This document shows, in pieces, positions 1 to 6,254 of a stretch of DNA of 7,010 nt. The stretch covers positions 1-7,010 of the forward strand of contig JAEOUK010000420.1 of NCBI GenBank assembly GCA_016839385.1, written 5' to 3'. Made by a program: the position numbers and the translations under genes. The notes below the pieces were generated by a model. That model was not told the origin of the DNA, did no database searches, and saw nothing but the letters and a program-made list of their open reading frames with translations. The first letter of the stretch is position 1; every line of letters starts with the position of its first letter. This DNA comes from Promethearchaeota archaeon (GTDB taxonomy: Archaea; Asgardarchaeota; Lokiarchaeia; Sigynarchaeales; MK-D1).

Positions 1-265
1 AAAAGAAGTTGAGAAGTTTAGAGAGCATTATTCTCTTTATGTTATCGCAATTGTTTGTCCAAATGAAATGCGTTTTAATCGGATTATGGCAAGAGGCAGA
101 TCAGATGATATTGCAAACATAGAGCAAATTCGAAAAAGAGATAGACGGGAATTAAATTTTGGTTTAGGTATTGTAATCGAAAATGCTGATTACATTATAC
201 AAAATACCGTTGACATTCCCACATTACAAAAAAAGGTTCAGAACCTTGTAAGGGGATTAATTTGA
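1..265 (+). CDS. UPF0200 family P-loop NMP-kinase-like protein, 3' part only
   Basis: This is the C-terminal end of a gene whose start lies before the window. The reading frame that ends at the TGA at 263-265 is open back to position 2, so the ATG at 68 is an internal methionine and not the start. About 87 residues are visible. Diagnostic parts are a strand ending in IAIVCP, then NEMRFNRIMARGRSDD, then RDRRELNFGLG, and a terminal IENADYIIQN followed by a helix. This matches the end of archaeal UPF0200 proteins, which are related to dephospho-CoA kinase and adenylate kinase. The RGRSDD segment sits where such kinases have their lid arginines. The P-loop would be in the missing part. The substrate is not established for the family, so a kinase reaction is inference. 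It overlaps the following UPF0201 gene by 4 nt, so the two are probably cotranslated. Confidence 0.82.
   Translation, partial: KEVEKFREHYSLYVIAIVCPNEMRFNRIMARGRSDDIANIEQIRKRDRRELNFGLGIVIENADYIIQNTVDIPTLQKKVQNLVRGLI
250..255 (+). promoter_or_regulatory. Ribosome binding site deciding the TTG start of the UPF0201 gene
   Basis: AAGGGG lies 6 nt before the TTG at 262-264. It supports the TTG, which overlaps the upstream stop as TTGA, over the in-frame GTG at 271, which would be 15 nt away. The site is inside the upstream coding region, which fits translational coupling. Confidence 0.6.
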
Positions 266-702
266 TAAAAGTGCAAATAAAAACAGAATTAAATCCAACC
301 GAAGAACACGAGAAAATATTAACTGTTCTCAAAAATTTTGCGGAATTCAATGAAAATGACCTGAATATTGAGGAGGTTTCTCCAAATTATTATATATATT
401 CTGTAACTATGCATGGAAGACCAAATCTGCAGTCAATGTATGAAGGATTACGTAGTCAGAGGATTGTAGAATCTGCAAGGAAATACTTAATGAAGAAGCA
501 GAGAGAGAATAGCGTCTCGTTTATGCTAAATAAACAAGCTTTATTTATGAAAAAATTCCATTTCTGCCACTCTCCCGAAGAAAGTCCAATGGGACCAGTC
601 TGGATACGCATAGAATCCGATGATATTCATCGTCTTTTGGAATATTTAGTACCTCACACTATCAAAGGACAACCTCAAGAAGTCAATTATTTACCCAACT
701 AA
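262..702 (+). CDS. UPF0201 family protein (putative RNA-binding fold)
   Basis: A complete 146-residue protein, of ordinary length for UPF0201 (Pfam RNA_binding, PF01877), an archaeal family of unknown cellular role. Conserved stretches are visible in the expected order: an N-terminal strand with TELNPTEE (residues 8-15), RSQRIVESARKYL (64-76), FMLNKQALFMKKFHFC (87-102), and ESPMGPVWIRIES (107-119) followed by a helix ending LVPHT. The RxQRIxxxAR and LNKQA blocks are what identify it. Start choice: TTG at 262, from the ribosome binding site and the 4-nt overlap with the upstream gene. GTG at 271 is the alternative and would shorten the protein by three residues. UPF0200 and UPF0201 occur side by side, and as I recall fused in Archaeoglobus (AF_1395), so the two products probably act together. 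The RNA-binding label rests on fold similarity. No substrate is known to me. Confidence 0.88.
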   Translation: MIKVQIKTELNPTEEHEKILTVLKNFAEFNENDLNIEEVSPNYYIYSVTMHGRPNLQSMYEGLRSQRIVESARKYLMKKQRENSVSFMLNKQALFMKKFHFCHSPEESPMGPVWIRIESDDIHRLLEYLVPHTIKGQPQEVNYLPN

Positions 703-760
703 TTGATAAACTATCTCCACAAGCTTAATAGTTACTACTAAATATATTTTCATAGTCACA

Positions 761-1285
761 ATGGATAAGGATGATAATTTATTTCCAGACAATTTGCATG
801 CTATTGGAAAACTAAAATATGTTCAGGAACTCAAATTTTCGGATATAGAATGCATCTTATGCGAAATTATTCAAGAGTCCGATAAAGTTGAGGTCCTAAA
901 AATCTATCAGGATGAACTAATGGCGATTTCCTTGAATCTTTATCCTTTTAACCCTGGACATTTAATGATATTCCCAATCAGACATATATTGGATTTTCGA
1001 GAACTAACAAATGAGGAAACTATTCACCTTACAAAATTAATCAAAAAATCTCAAAATTTACTGACAGAAATGTATAATCCGACTGGTTTTAATATAGGTT
1101 TTAATCAAGGAATGTCCGCAGGGGCAAGTATTAAGCATCTTCATGTACATATTGTTCCAAGATACAACCGAGAACTAGGATATATTGATATTATCGGTAA
1201 AACTCGTGTTTTAGTAGAAGGAGTTCATACAGTTTTTGAAAAAATGAAAAAATTGGTTCCTAAATATTTTGAAAACGAAAAATAG
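761..1285 (+). CDS. HIT-family protein, Ap4A phosphorylase/hydrolase-like
   Basis: A 174-residue histidine-triad protein. HIT enzymes act on nucleotide alpha-phosphates through the middle histidine of HxHxHxx. Here the triad is H126-L-H128-V-H130, followed by IVPR. Before it are a CxxC (C31, C34), NPGH (64-67), FPIRH (71-75) and NIGFNQGMSAGASIKHLH (111-128). In zinc-containing HIT proteins the two cysteines plus a histidine near RH and the first triad histidine bind the metal, so C31, C34, H75 and H126 are likely ligands. The GFNIGFNQG...AGAS run and the downstream KTRVLVEG (147-154) resemble the dinucleoside-polyphosphate phosphorylase-like branch, but the substrate cannot be settled here. 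ATG at 761 is the only reasonable start: no in-frame start lies between it and the previous gene. No ribosome binding site is visible, so a very short or absent leader is likely. It is 58 nt after the UPF0201 stop and may be cotranscribed or have its own promoter. Confidence 0.88.
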   Translation: MDKDDNLFPDNLHAIGKLKYVQELKFSDIECILCEIIQESDKVEVLKIYQDELMAISLNLYPFNPGHLMIFPIRHILDFRELTNEETIHLTKLIKKSQNLLTEMYNPTGFNIGFNQGMSAGASIKHLHVHIVPRYNRELGYIDIIGKTRVLVEGVHTVFEKMKKLVPKYFENEK

Positions 1286-1290
1286 AGTAC

Positions 1291-2769
1291 TTATCCTTTC
1301 CGTGATAAATCTCTTCTAAGTATTTTGATTCTTTTCTTATGTTCATTTATTTCATCATGTAAAGCATTAATCTCTTTTTCGTGTGTTTCTTTCATTTCTT
1401 GAAGACGACGATTAATTTTCCCATCTAATTTCTCTTTCTTCTCCAGTTCTGTTCTTAATTCATTAAGTTCTTGGATTCTCGTGGCATTTTCCTTTCTCAA
1501 GGTTTCTAATTCTAGGTTATCTTTAATAACTGAGCTACGCATTTCCTCAATTTGATGTTCCAATCTTTCGATTATCGCTTCATCTCCGGTTTCTTTTTCA
1601 CGAAGCTTTCTAACTTGTTCATATAAAACTTTTTTCTGTTGTTCTTGATCGGCAACCGTATGGGATAATATTTGAATTTCATTTTGAAGCTTATCAAGCT
1701 CTGAACCTTCTTGTCCTTTTTCTAATAACTGTTGTTTTAATTCTTTTATCAGAGAATCATTATCTTCAGAATATCTTCGTAATTCATCTATTTTCTTCTC
1801 GAGATCAAAAATCATTTTTTCTTTAATCGTAATTACATCGTCCTTATTTGAAATAATCGCACGTAATTCCTCAAAATCAGAACGCTTTACTGTATCTGCT
1901 TCCATGTATTGAATTTGTTCAGAATATTCTTCTACTTGGTTCTGCAAATCGCTAATGACCGCATCCTTATTTGCTACCATTTCTTTGTATGATACTATTT
2001 GGGTTGCTTCCTCACTCATTTGGAATTGTTTTTGGGACAGCTCTTCAGCTAATTTTTGGTTGTTTCTCTCCAATTCCACGATCTTATTTTTGAGGTTTAC
2101 AAATTCATTTTTATAGCCTTCGAGCTCCTCCACTAATCCTTTGAATCTAGAACTCTTTACTTCAGCATCTGATTTAATTTGTACGAGTTCCCCATGGTAT
2201 TGATTATTTAAAGTTTCAAGTTCTTTAATCTTTGAATTTCTTAACGTGTTTTCTTCTCGTAAATGTGTATTTTCTCTAACTAGTTCTTGTTTTTCTGCAG
2301 TAATTATTGCAATTTCGTCATCAAACGATTGATTAAGTGCTGTACGGTTTAATAATGCTTGATTCTGCGCTTTGAGTTGTTCTATTTGCATTTCATAAGT
2401 TCGAATAATTTCTTCTTTTTGATTCATAGATTCGCCTAATTTGAACATAAACTCATCTTTTTCAGCCTTTAGGGCATCTACTCTTGCTTGTAAATGAGAT
2501 ATTTTAGTAGATGCTTCTTCTTTGGTTTTTTCTATATCTCTCGATTGACCATCTACTTTTAATAGTGCATCTAGTTCTTGGTTCTTTTTTTGCAATTCAA
2601 GAATCTTCTTGTTAAGCCTTTCGATTATTTGAGCTTGCTCAGTTATTTCTTCAATCGAACCTTCAGAGTCTTTTTCTTCTATCCAACCTAATCCTGATAA
2701 AGCCTCTTTTATTGCATCATCTTCTCGAATTTCTTTCTGATCATCTTTATGTTCGTTCAACTTGTTCAC
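1291..2769 (-). CDS. Long coiled-coil protein of unknown function
   Basis: A 492-residue protein I do not recognise as a named family. From about residue 40 to the end it is heptad-like, charged and rich in E, K, Q and L, as in SMC, myosin or tropomyosin-like rods. It has no proline and no cysteine, and a single tryptophan (W29), so a nearly unbroken helical rod of several tens of nanometres is expected. No signal peptide, membrane segment, Walker motif or globular domain is visible. The only non-rod part is the acidic N-terminus, with DDAIKEALSGLGW at 17-29. The C-terminus is strongly basic (HKKRIKILRRDLSRKG). A degenerate motif NKDxVI recurs at 267-272 and 308-313, with NQKEEII at 116-122. 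The start is GTG at 2767-2769. A TTG three codons later is possible, and no ATG occurs until residue 108. There is no ribosome binding site. It sits tail-to-tail with the HIT gene (5-nt gap), downstream of the ligase operon on the same strand but separated by 118 bp with a T tract. A scaffold or cytoskeletal role is only inference. Confidence 0.85.
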   Translation of the reverse strand: MNKLNEHKDDQKEIREDDAIKEALSGLGWIEEKDSEGSIEEITEQAQIIERLNKKILELQKKNQELDALLKVDGQSRDIEKTKEEASTKISHLQARVDALKAEKDEFMFKLGESMNQKEEIIRTYEMQIEQLKAQNQALLNRTALNQSFDDEIAIITAEKQELVRENTHLREENTLRNSKIKELETLNNQYHGELVQIKSDAEVKSSRFKGLVEELEGYKNEFVNLKNKIVELERNNQKLAEELSQKQFQMSEEATQIVSYKEMVANKDAVISDLQNQVEEYSEQIQYMEADTVKRSDFEELRAIISNKDDVITIKEKMIFDLEKKIDELRRYSEDNDSLIKELKQQLLEKGQEGSELDKLQNEIQILSHTVADQEQQKKVLYEQVRKLREKETGDEAIIERLEHQIEEMRSSVIKDNLELETLRKENATRIQELNELRTELEKKEKLDGKINRRLQEMKETHEKEINALHDEINEHKKRIKILRRDLSRKG

Positions 2770-2821
2770 TCAGATTGTCTTATATACCACTTATAGAACG
2801 ATTACTATTTTTTTTTTGTGC

Positions 2822-2829
2822 AATATAAA
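2822..2829 (-). promoter_or_regulatory. Candidate TATA box for the coiled-coil gene
   Basis: Reading on the minus strand gives TTTATATT, which resembles the archaeal TATA element. With the usual spacing of about 25 nt the transcript would start near 2800, leaving a leader of about 30 nt before the GTG at 2769. The leader would contain an A10 run (T10 at 2808-2817 on the plus strand). Two other TATA-like strings occur in this A+T-rich 118-bp gap (near 2780-2786 and 2854-2859). The nearer one is too close to the start codon. No purine-rich BRE stands out. Confidence 0.3.
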
Positions 2830-2868
2830 TAGAAAAAATTCACCTTAATAACAATATATCCTACGGGT

Positions 2869-2876
2869 AAAAAAAA
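2869..2876 (-). terminator. T8 tract after the ligase/DRTGG operon
   Basis: On the minus strand a run of eight T begins 12 nt after the TAA stop of the DRTGG gene. Archaeal RNA polymerase commonly terminates at such U tracts without needing a hairpin, and none is visible here. A second run of six T follows at 2832-2837. This would separate the operon from the coiled-coil gene. Confidence 0.45.
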
Positions 2877-2887
2877 GAGAGGTAAGT

Positions 2888-3955
2888 TTATGCATACAAT
2901 TTTTTCCACTCAATATATTTTTGAGCTTGTTCCTTACAAAGTTCTGTTTCTCCTTGTTGGATTTGTATTCGCACGTTTTGTATGTTCATAGCGGTAGTAT
3001 AAGTATCAGTACTAACCAAAATAATCGGAATTCCCGCTTCTTGAGCCTTTGCTAAGGCAACGAGTTCGGGATGCAAATTACCAGTTAATACGATTAATGA
3101 AACTCCTAATTCAATAGCAGTCAGAATAATGTCTGAACGGTCTCCACCTGTAATTACTCCTAAATTCTGAGATTTCCTCATATAACGTACTGCGTCGCTC
3201 AAATGCATCGCACCAATGATAAATCTCTCAACTCGATTGTCTTTTACAACTTTTATGTCTTCAGTTAAGAGTTTACCTCCACTTGCTTCTAAAACCTCGC
3301 CCACAGTGGGTGAAGAAAGTAATTTAGATTCTGGAACTATTCCCAATAAAGAAATATTCCTTTCTTGGAAAATAATTTCGTATCTCTCTTTAACCTTAGT
3401 CATCTGTAAATCTGACATGTTTGTAAGGATCACACCTTTAAGATTTAGCTCGTACCGATTAATCTCTTCAATTGCTATAAGAATTTTATCTAAATCTCCA
3501 TCATTTTTGCACATGGAAACTAATACTACTTGTGAATCTAATAATTTCGCAATTTGTGGATCATTTAATTCTAAGGAATGAAATTGTGAATAATCATGAT
3601 TTCCCTCAATAATGACTATATCAGTTTTACTTGCCATTTCCTCAAAATTATCTTTAATTAATTCTTTCACGCCATTTATTTTATCCATGGGAATTTCATC
3701 TAAGAAAGCGGTAGGTGAAATGAAGATTGGGCAGATTTCCTCCCGTGAATATTTTCGATCCAACATTCGATGGATTACATTGACATCCTTATCTGCTTTT
3801 GTAACTTTAACATCTGAAAAGGGGTCACCAATTGGTTTGTAGTAGCCCGGATTCATACCATCTTCCTTGAATGTAAGGAATAATCCAATGCTCACAGCAG
3901 TTTTGCCAGAGCTCGGAGCTGTTGACATTATATAGATTGATTTTGACATTTTCAT
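2888..3955 (-). CDS. BioD-like P-loop plus DRTGG-domain protein (phosphotransacetylase N-terminal-like)
   Basis: A 355-residue soluble protein with two modules. Residues 5-205 are a dethiobiotin-synthetase/cobyrinate-synthase-like P-loop domain (AAA_26 type): STAPSSGKT at 11-19, with K18 and T19 intact but serine in place of the first glycine of the classic BioD loop, then VIIEGNHD at 114-121 and VVLVSMCKNDGD at 143-154. Residues about 215-325 are a DRTGG domain, with the signature seen as TGGDRSDI at 269-276 and a Rossmann-like IVLTGNLHP...GIPIILVSTDTYT. The same arrangement forms the N-terminal half of bacterial long-form phosphotransacetylase (Pta). The catalytic PTA domain is absent, so the common database name 'phosphotransacetylase family protein' should not be read as an enzyme call. 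It lies 29 nt downstream of the acyl-CoA ligase gene on the same strand, suggesting an operon and a regulatory or ligand-sensing role for that enzyme. ATG at 3953 is used; ATG two codons later (3947) is equally possible. Neither has a strong ribosome binding site. Confidence 0.85.
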   Translation of the reverse strand: MKMSKSIYIMSTAPSSGKTAVSIGLFLTFKEDGMNPGYYKPIGDPFSDVKVTKADKDVNVIHRMLDRKYSREEICPIFISPTAFLDEIPMDKINGVKELIKDNFEEMASKTDIVIIEGNHDYSQFHSLELNDPQIAKLLDSQVVLVSMCKNDGDLDKILIAIEEINRYELNLKGVILTNMSDLQMTKVKERYEIIFQERNISLLGIVPESKLLSSPTVGEVLEASGGKLLTEDIKVVKDNRVERFIIGAMHLSDAVRYMRKSQNLGVITGGDRSDIILTAIELGVSLIVLTGNLHPELVALAKAQEAGIPIILVSTDTYTTAMNIQNVRIQIQQGETELCKEQAQKYIEWKKLYA

Positions 3956-3984
3956 TCCAGTTTTTGTATCTATAGTATTATTGC

Positions 3985-6132
3985 TTATTTTTTCTTTTCT
4001 ATGGTAATTTTTATGTCCACGGCACTATAAGCATCGTGGTCAGGACTTTCTTCAAATACGAGTAATGGATTTATATCCAATTCCACTATTTGTGGAAAAT
4101 CATAAACTAATTGGGAAATTATAACAAGAACATTTAATATAGCATCAATATCTGATTTAGGTTCTCCTCTAACTCCTTTCAGTATTGAGAAGATTTTTGT
4201 TTTACTTAATTGTTTTTGAGCATCCTCCTTATCATATTTATATGATAGATCAAAAGATACGTCTTTCAAAAAATTTGCATAGATTCCTCCACTTCCAACC
4301 ATTAATAAGGCCCCCCATTGAGGATCTTTTGTCATTCCAATGATCATTTGGGTGGATTTATTATAATTGGACGTTTCCACCATTTCCTGTAATTCTACTC
4401 CGTAAATTTTTGCATTTAATGGACCATATTTTTGCACATTATTGATAATACGTAAGAATGCATCTTTTGCTTGTTGTTCATTTTTGATATTTAAGATAAC
4501 TCCTCCACAATCTGTTTTATGAATTATATCAGGAGATACAATTTTCATTACTATTGGAAAACCAATTTTACTGGAGAGCTGTTCTGCTTCGCTAGCACTC
4601 TTAGCTAAATATGTTTTAGGGTTTTTTATCCCATATATTCTAAATATCTCACTTGTTTCTGAAGCTAATAATACATTTCTTCCGTCCTTCTGTGCTTCAT
4701 CAAAAATCTCTGATATTCTTTCTGTTGATATTCGAAATTTGGCAATCTTTTTAGTGTTGATGTTTGGCTTTTTTTGGTTAGCAACGTAGATACACATGAA
4801 TTTAATAGCTTTTATTGCTTGTTCTGGGAATTCATAACATGGAATCGTTGAGTTTTGAAGTAATTGAACAGGTTCATGCATTGAAGACCCTCCCATGAAA
4901 GCACCTACGATTAGTTTTTGGGGGAATTGCTCTTGAATATCCAATAAAACTTGTGCAACTTCTCCGGGTTTAGTTTGAGCTTGCGGGGTAACTAAAACTA
5001 AAGCTCCTGCGCATGAGAGGTTATCTTCTTGAAACACAGTTTCCAAAGCAATTCGATAACGTTCAGGGGAAGCGTCACCGATAATGTCAATAGGGTTATA
5101 TATAGCAGCTTCAGCTGGTAATCTAACACGTAATAACTCAATGGTTCTATTAGAGAAATGTGATAATCCTAAATTATGGGTATCAAATGCGTCAGTAGCT
5201 ACTATACCGGGCCCTCCTGCATTTGTAACAATAGCAAAATGATCTCCTTTTGGCAGCCCTGCTCTATCAAAAATGCGAGCCATATCAAAAAGATCAGTCA
5301 TTGTAGATGCACGAATTACACCACATTTTTCAAAAGCAATTGAAAACGATACATCATTTCCCGCTAATGCACCTGTATGGCTTGATGCTGCCCGAGAACC
5401 GGCTTCAGATATTCCAGATTTGAGTATTATAACAGGTTTCTTTCGTGTTGCGTTGGGAACGACTTTAAGGAATTTTTCTCCGTCGTTAACACTTTCTAAA
5501 TATAATAAAATGATGTTTGTGTCGGGATCATTTGCTAATTCTTCAATAAGATCAGTTTCATCTACATCAACTTTATTTCCCATAGAAACAAAGTTCGAAA
5601 AACCCATATCTTGGGTCTCAGCCCAATCTAAAATTGCTGTTAACATCGCTCCCGACTGAGAGATTACAGCAATATGCCCTTTTTTAGGGTTTTTTGCAGA
5701 AAATGTTCCATTATAGAATGGAGATACGATACCTAGACAATTTGGACCGATAATACGTACATCATTTTCTTCTGTAATTCGTCGAATTTCTTGTTCATAG
5801 ATTGCTCCTTGTCCACCTACTTCCTTGAAACCCGCACTAATAATTATAATGCCCTGTACTTTCTTTTCCACACATTCATTTACTGCATTTAAAACAAATT
5901 TAGCTGGAATGCAAATAATTGCGATATCTATTGAATTGTCTATGTCAAGAACCGATTTATATGCCTTATAACCAAGAATTTCGTCTTGTTTTGGATTGAT
6001 GGGATATATTTCACCCTTAAACGTAGTGATTACGTTATTGAATACGGAATTCCCAACTTTACCTTGTGATTCGCTTGCACCTATTACTGCGATGCTCTTC
6101 GGTTTAAAAAAATAAGAAAGCTTTCTTTTCAT
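3985..6132 (-). CDS. acd: Acetate/acyl-CoA ligase (ADP-forming), fused alpha-beta
   Basis: A 715-residue enzyme expected to catalyse acyl-CoA + ADP + Pi giving acid + CoA + ATP, the archaeal route to ATP from acetyl-CoA and amino-acid-derived acyl-CoAs. Domain order is CoA-binding (1-135; VIGAS at 16-20, IIGPNCLGI at 127-135), ligase/CoA domains (about 150-455; ISQSGAM at 157-163, NAGGPGI at 304-310), then ATP-grasp (about 480-710; FPIVMK at 525-530, MVGSGGIY at 611-618, ELDINPLLV at 684-692). The phosphorylated histidine is H252 in SSHTGALAG. H538 in IIHKTDCGGV is the second histidine that carries phosphate to ADP. E213 in YLESV is 39 residues before H252, the same spacing as the active-site glutamate and histidine I recall for the Pyrococcus enzyme. 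All key residues are therefore present. The usual SFR after LKDV reads SFD here (626-628). Substrate (acetate, branched-chain or aryl acids) cannot be told. ATG at 6130-6132 has a TTGAGG site. It is the first gene of the operon with the DRTGG protein and divergent from the KaiC-like gene. Confidence 0.93.
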   Translation of the reverse strand: MKRKLSYFFKPKSIAVIGASESQGKVGNSVFNNVITTFKGEIYPINPKQDEILGYKAYKSVLDIDNSIDIAIICIPAKFVLNAVNECVEKKVQGIIIISAGFKEVGGQGAIYEQEIRRITEENDVRIIGPNCLGIVSPFYNGTFSAKNPKKGHIAVISQSGAMLTAILDWAETQDMGFSNFVSMGNKVDVDETDLIEELANDPDTNIILLYLESVNDGEKFLKVVPNATRKKPVIILKSGISEAGSRAASSHTGALAGNDVSFSIAFEKCGVIRASTMTDLFDMARIFDRAGLPKGDHFAIVTNAGGPGIVATDAFDTHNLGLSHFSNRTIELLRVRLPAEAAIYNPIDIIGDASPERYRIALETVFQEDNLSCAGALVLVTPQAQTKPGEVAQVLLDIQEQFPQKLIVGAFMGGSSMHEPVQLLQNSTIPCYEFPEQAIKAIKFMCIYVANQKKPNINTKKIAKFRISTERISEIFDEAQKDGRNVLLASETSEIFRIYGIKNPKTYLAKSASEAEQLSSKIGFPIVMKIVSPDIIHKTDCGGVILNIKNEQQAKDAFLRIINNVQKYGPLNAKIYGVELQEMVETSNYNKSTQMIIGMTKDPQWGALLMVGSGGIYANFLKDVSFDLSYKYDKEDAQKQLSKTKIFSILKGVRGEPKSDIDAILNVLVIISQLVYDFPQIVELDINPLLVFEESPDHDAYSAVDIKITIEKKK

Positions 6133-6139
6133 TTTTGTG

Positions 6140-6145
6140 CCTCAA
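6140..6145 (-). promoter_or_regulatory. Ribosome binding site of the acyl-CoA ligase gene
   Basis: On the minus strand TTGAGG (core GAGG) ends 7 nt before the ATG at 6130-6132. It is the clearest ribosome binding site on the minus strand in this window and supports the chosen start. Confidence 0.55.
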
Positions 6146-6182
6146 GGAAATTACAGTAGCTATGGCTGCAACATGCATGACT

Positions 6183-6205
6183 AACCTTTTTCAGATTAAA
6201 AGGTT
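6183..6205. repeat. Inverted repeat in the divergent control region
   Basis: AACCTTTT and AAAAGGTT form perfect 8-bp arms around a 7-nt centre (TCAGATT). It lies in the 122-bp gap between the divergent ligase and KaiC-like genes. On the plus strand the right arm runs into T6 (6204-6209), giving a terminator-like look, but no plus-strand gene lies upstream that would need one. An operator for a dimeric regulator is the better guess. On the minus strand the right arm overlaps TTTTAATC (6194-6201), a possible TATA element for the ligase operon, whose transcript would then begin near 6171. Confidence 0.5.
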
Positions 6206-6210
6206 TTTTG

Positions 6211-6220
6211 AAAGATTTAT
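6211..6220 (+). promoter_or_regulatory. Candidate BRE/TATA element of the KaiC-like gene
   Basis: AAAG followed by ATTTAT resembles an archaeal BRE plus TATA box. A transcript would begin near 6244, about 10 nt before the ATG at 6255. This fits the lack of a strong ribosome binding site, with only a weak AGAAGA stretch present. Confidence 0.35.
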
Positions 6221-6254
6221 CAAAGATTCCGATAATTGTACCTAGAAGATAATT

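Noticed and set aside
68..265. ATG at 68 as the start of a 65-residue gene
   Set aside because: The frame is open to the window edge, and the residues before the ATG continue the UPF0200 pattern, so this is an internal methionine of a truncated gene.
738..750. TATA-like string AAATATATT before the HIT gene
   Set aside because: It is only about 15 nt before the ATG. With normal archaeal spacing transcription would begin inside the gene, so it is probably chance in A+T-rich sequence, or the true element is further upstream.
2778..2788. GGTATATAAG on the minus strand as promoter of the coiled-coil gene
   Set aside because: It has the best TATA match in the gap, but transcription would begin about 10 nt after the GTG start, and no good alternative start lies downstream.
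2808..2817. T10 run on the plus strand as a terminator
   Set aside because: No plus-strand gene runs into it. On the minus strand it is an A10 run in the likely leader of the coiled-coil gene.
5273..5659. Plus-strand open frame of 128 codons inside the ligase gene
   Set aside because: It is antisense to a well-conserved enzyme, and its product has no recognisable domain. The other plus-strand frames inside 2888-3955 and the minus-strand frames inside 6255-6962 were dropped for the same reason.
6172..6179. CATGCATG palindrome between the ligase and KaiC-like genes
   Set aside because: It is an isolated 8-bp palindrome with no second copy. It is noted only as a possible chance match near the promoters.
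6183..6209. Hairpin plus T6 as an intrinsic terminator
   Set aside because: No plus-strand gene lies upstream within several kilobases, and the element sits in a divergent promoter gap, so an operator is more likely.
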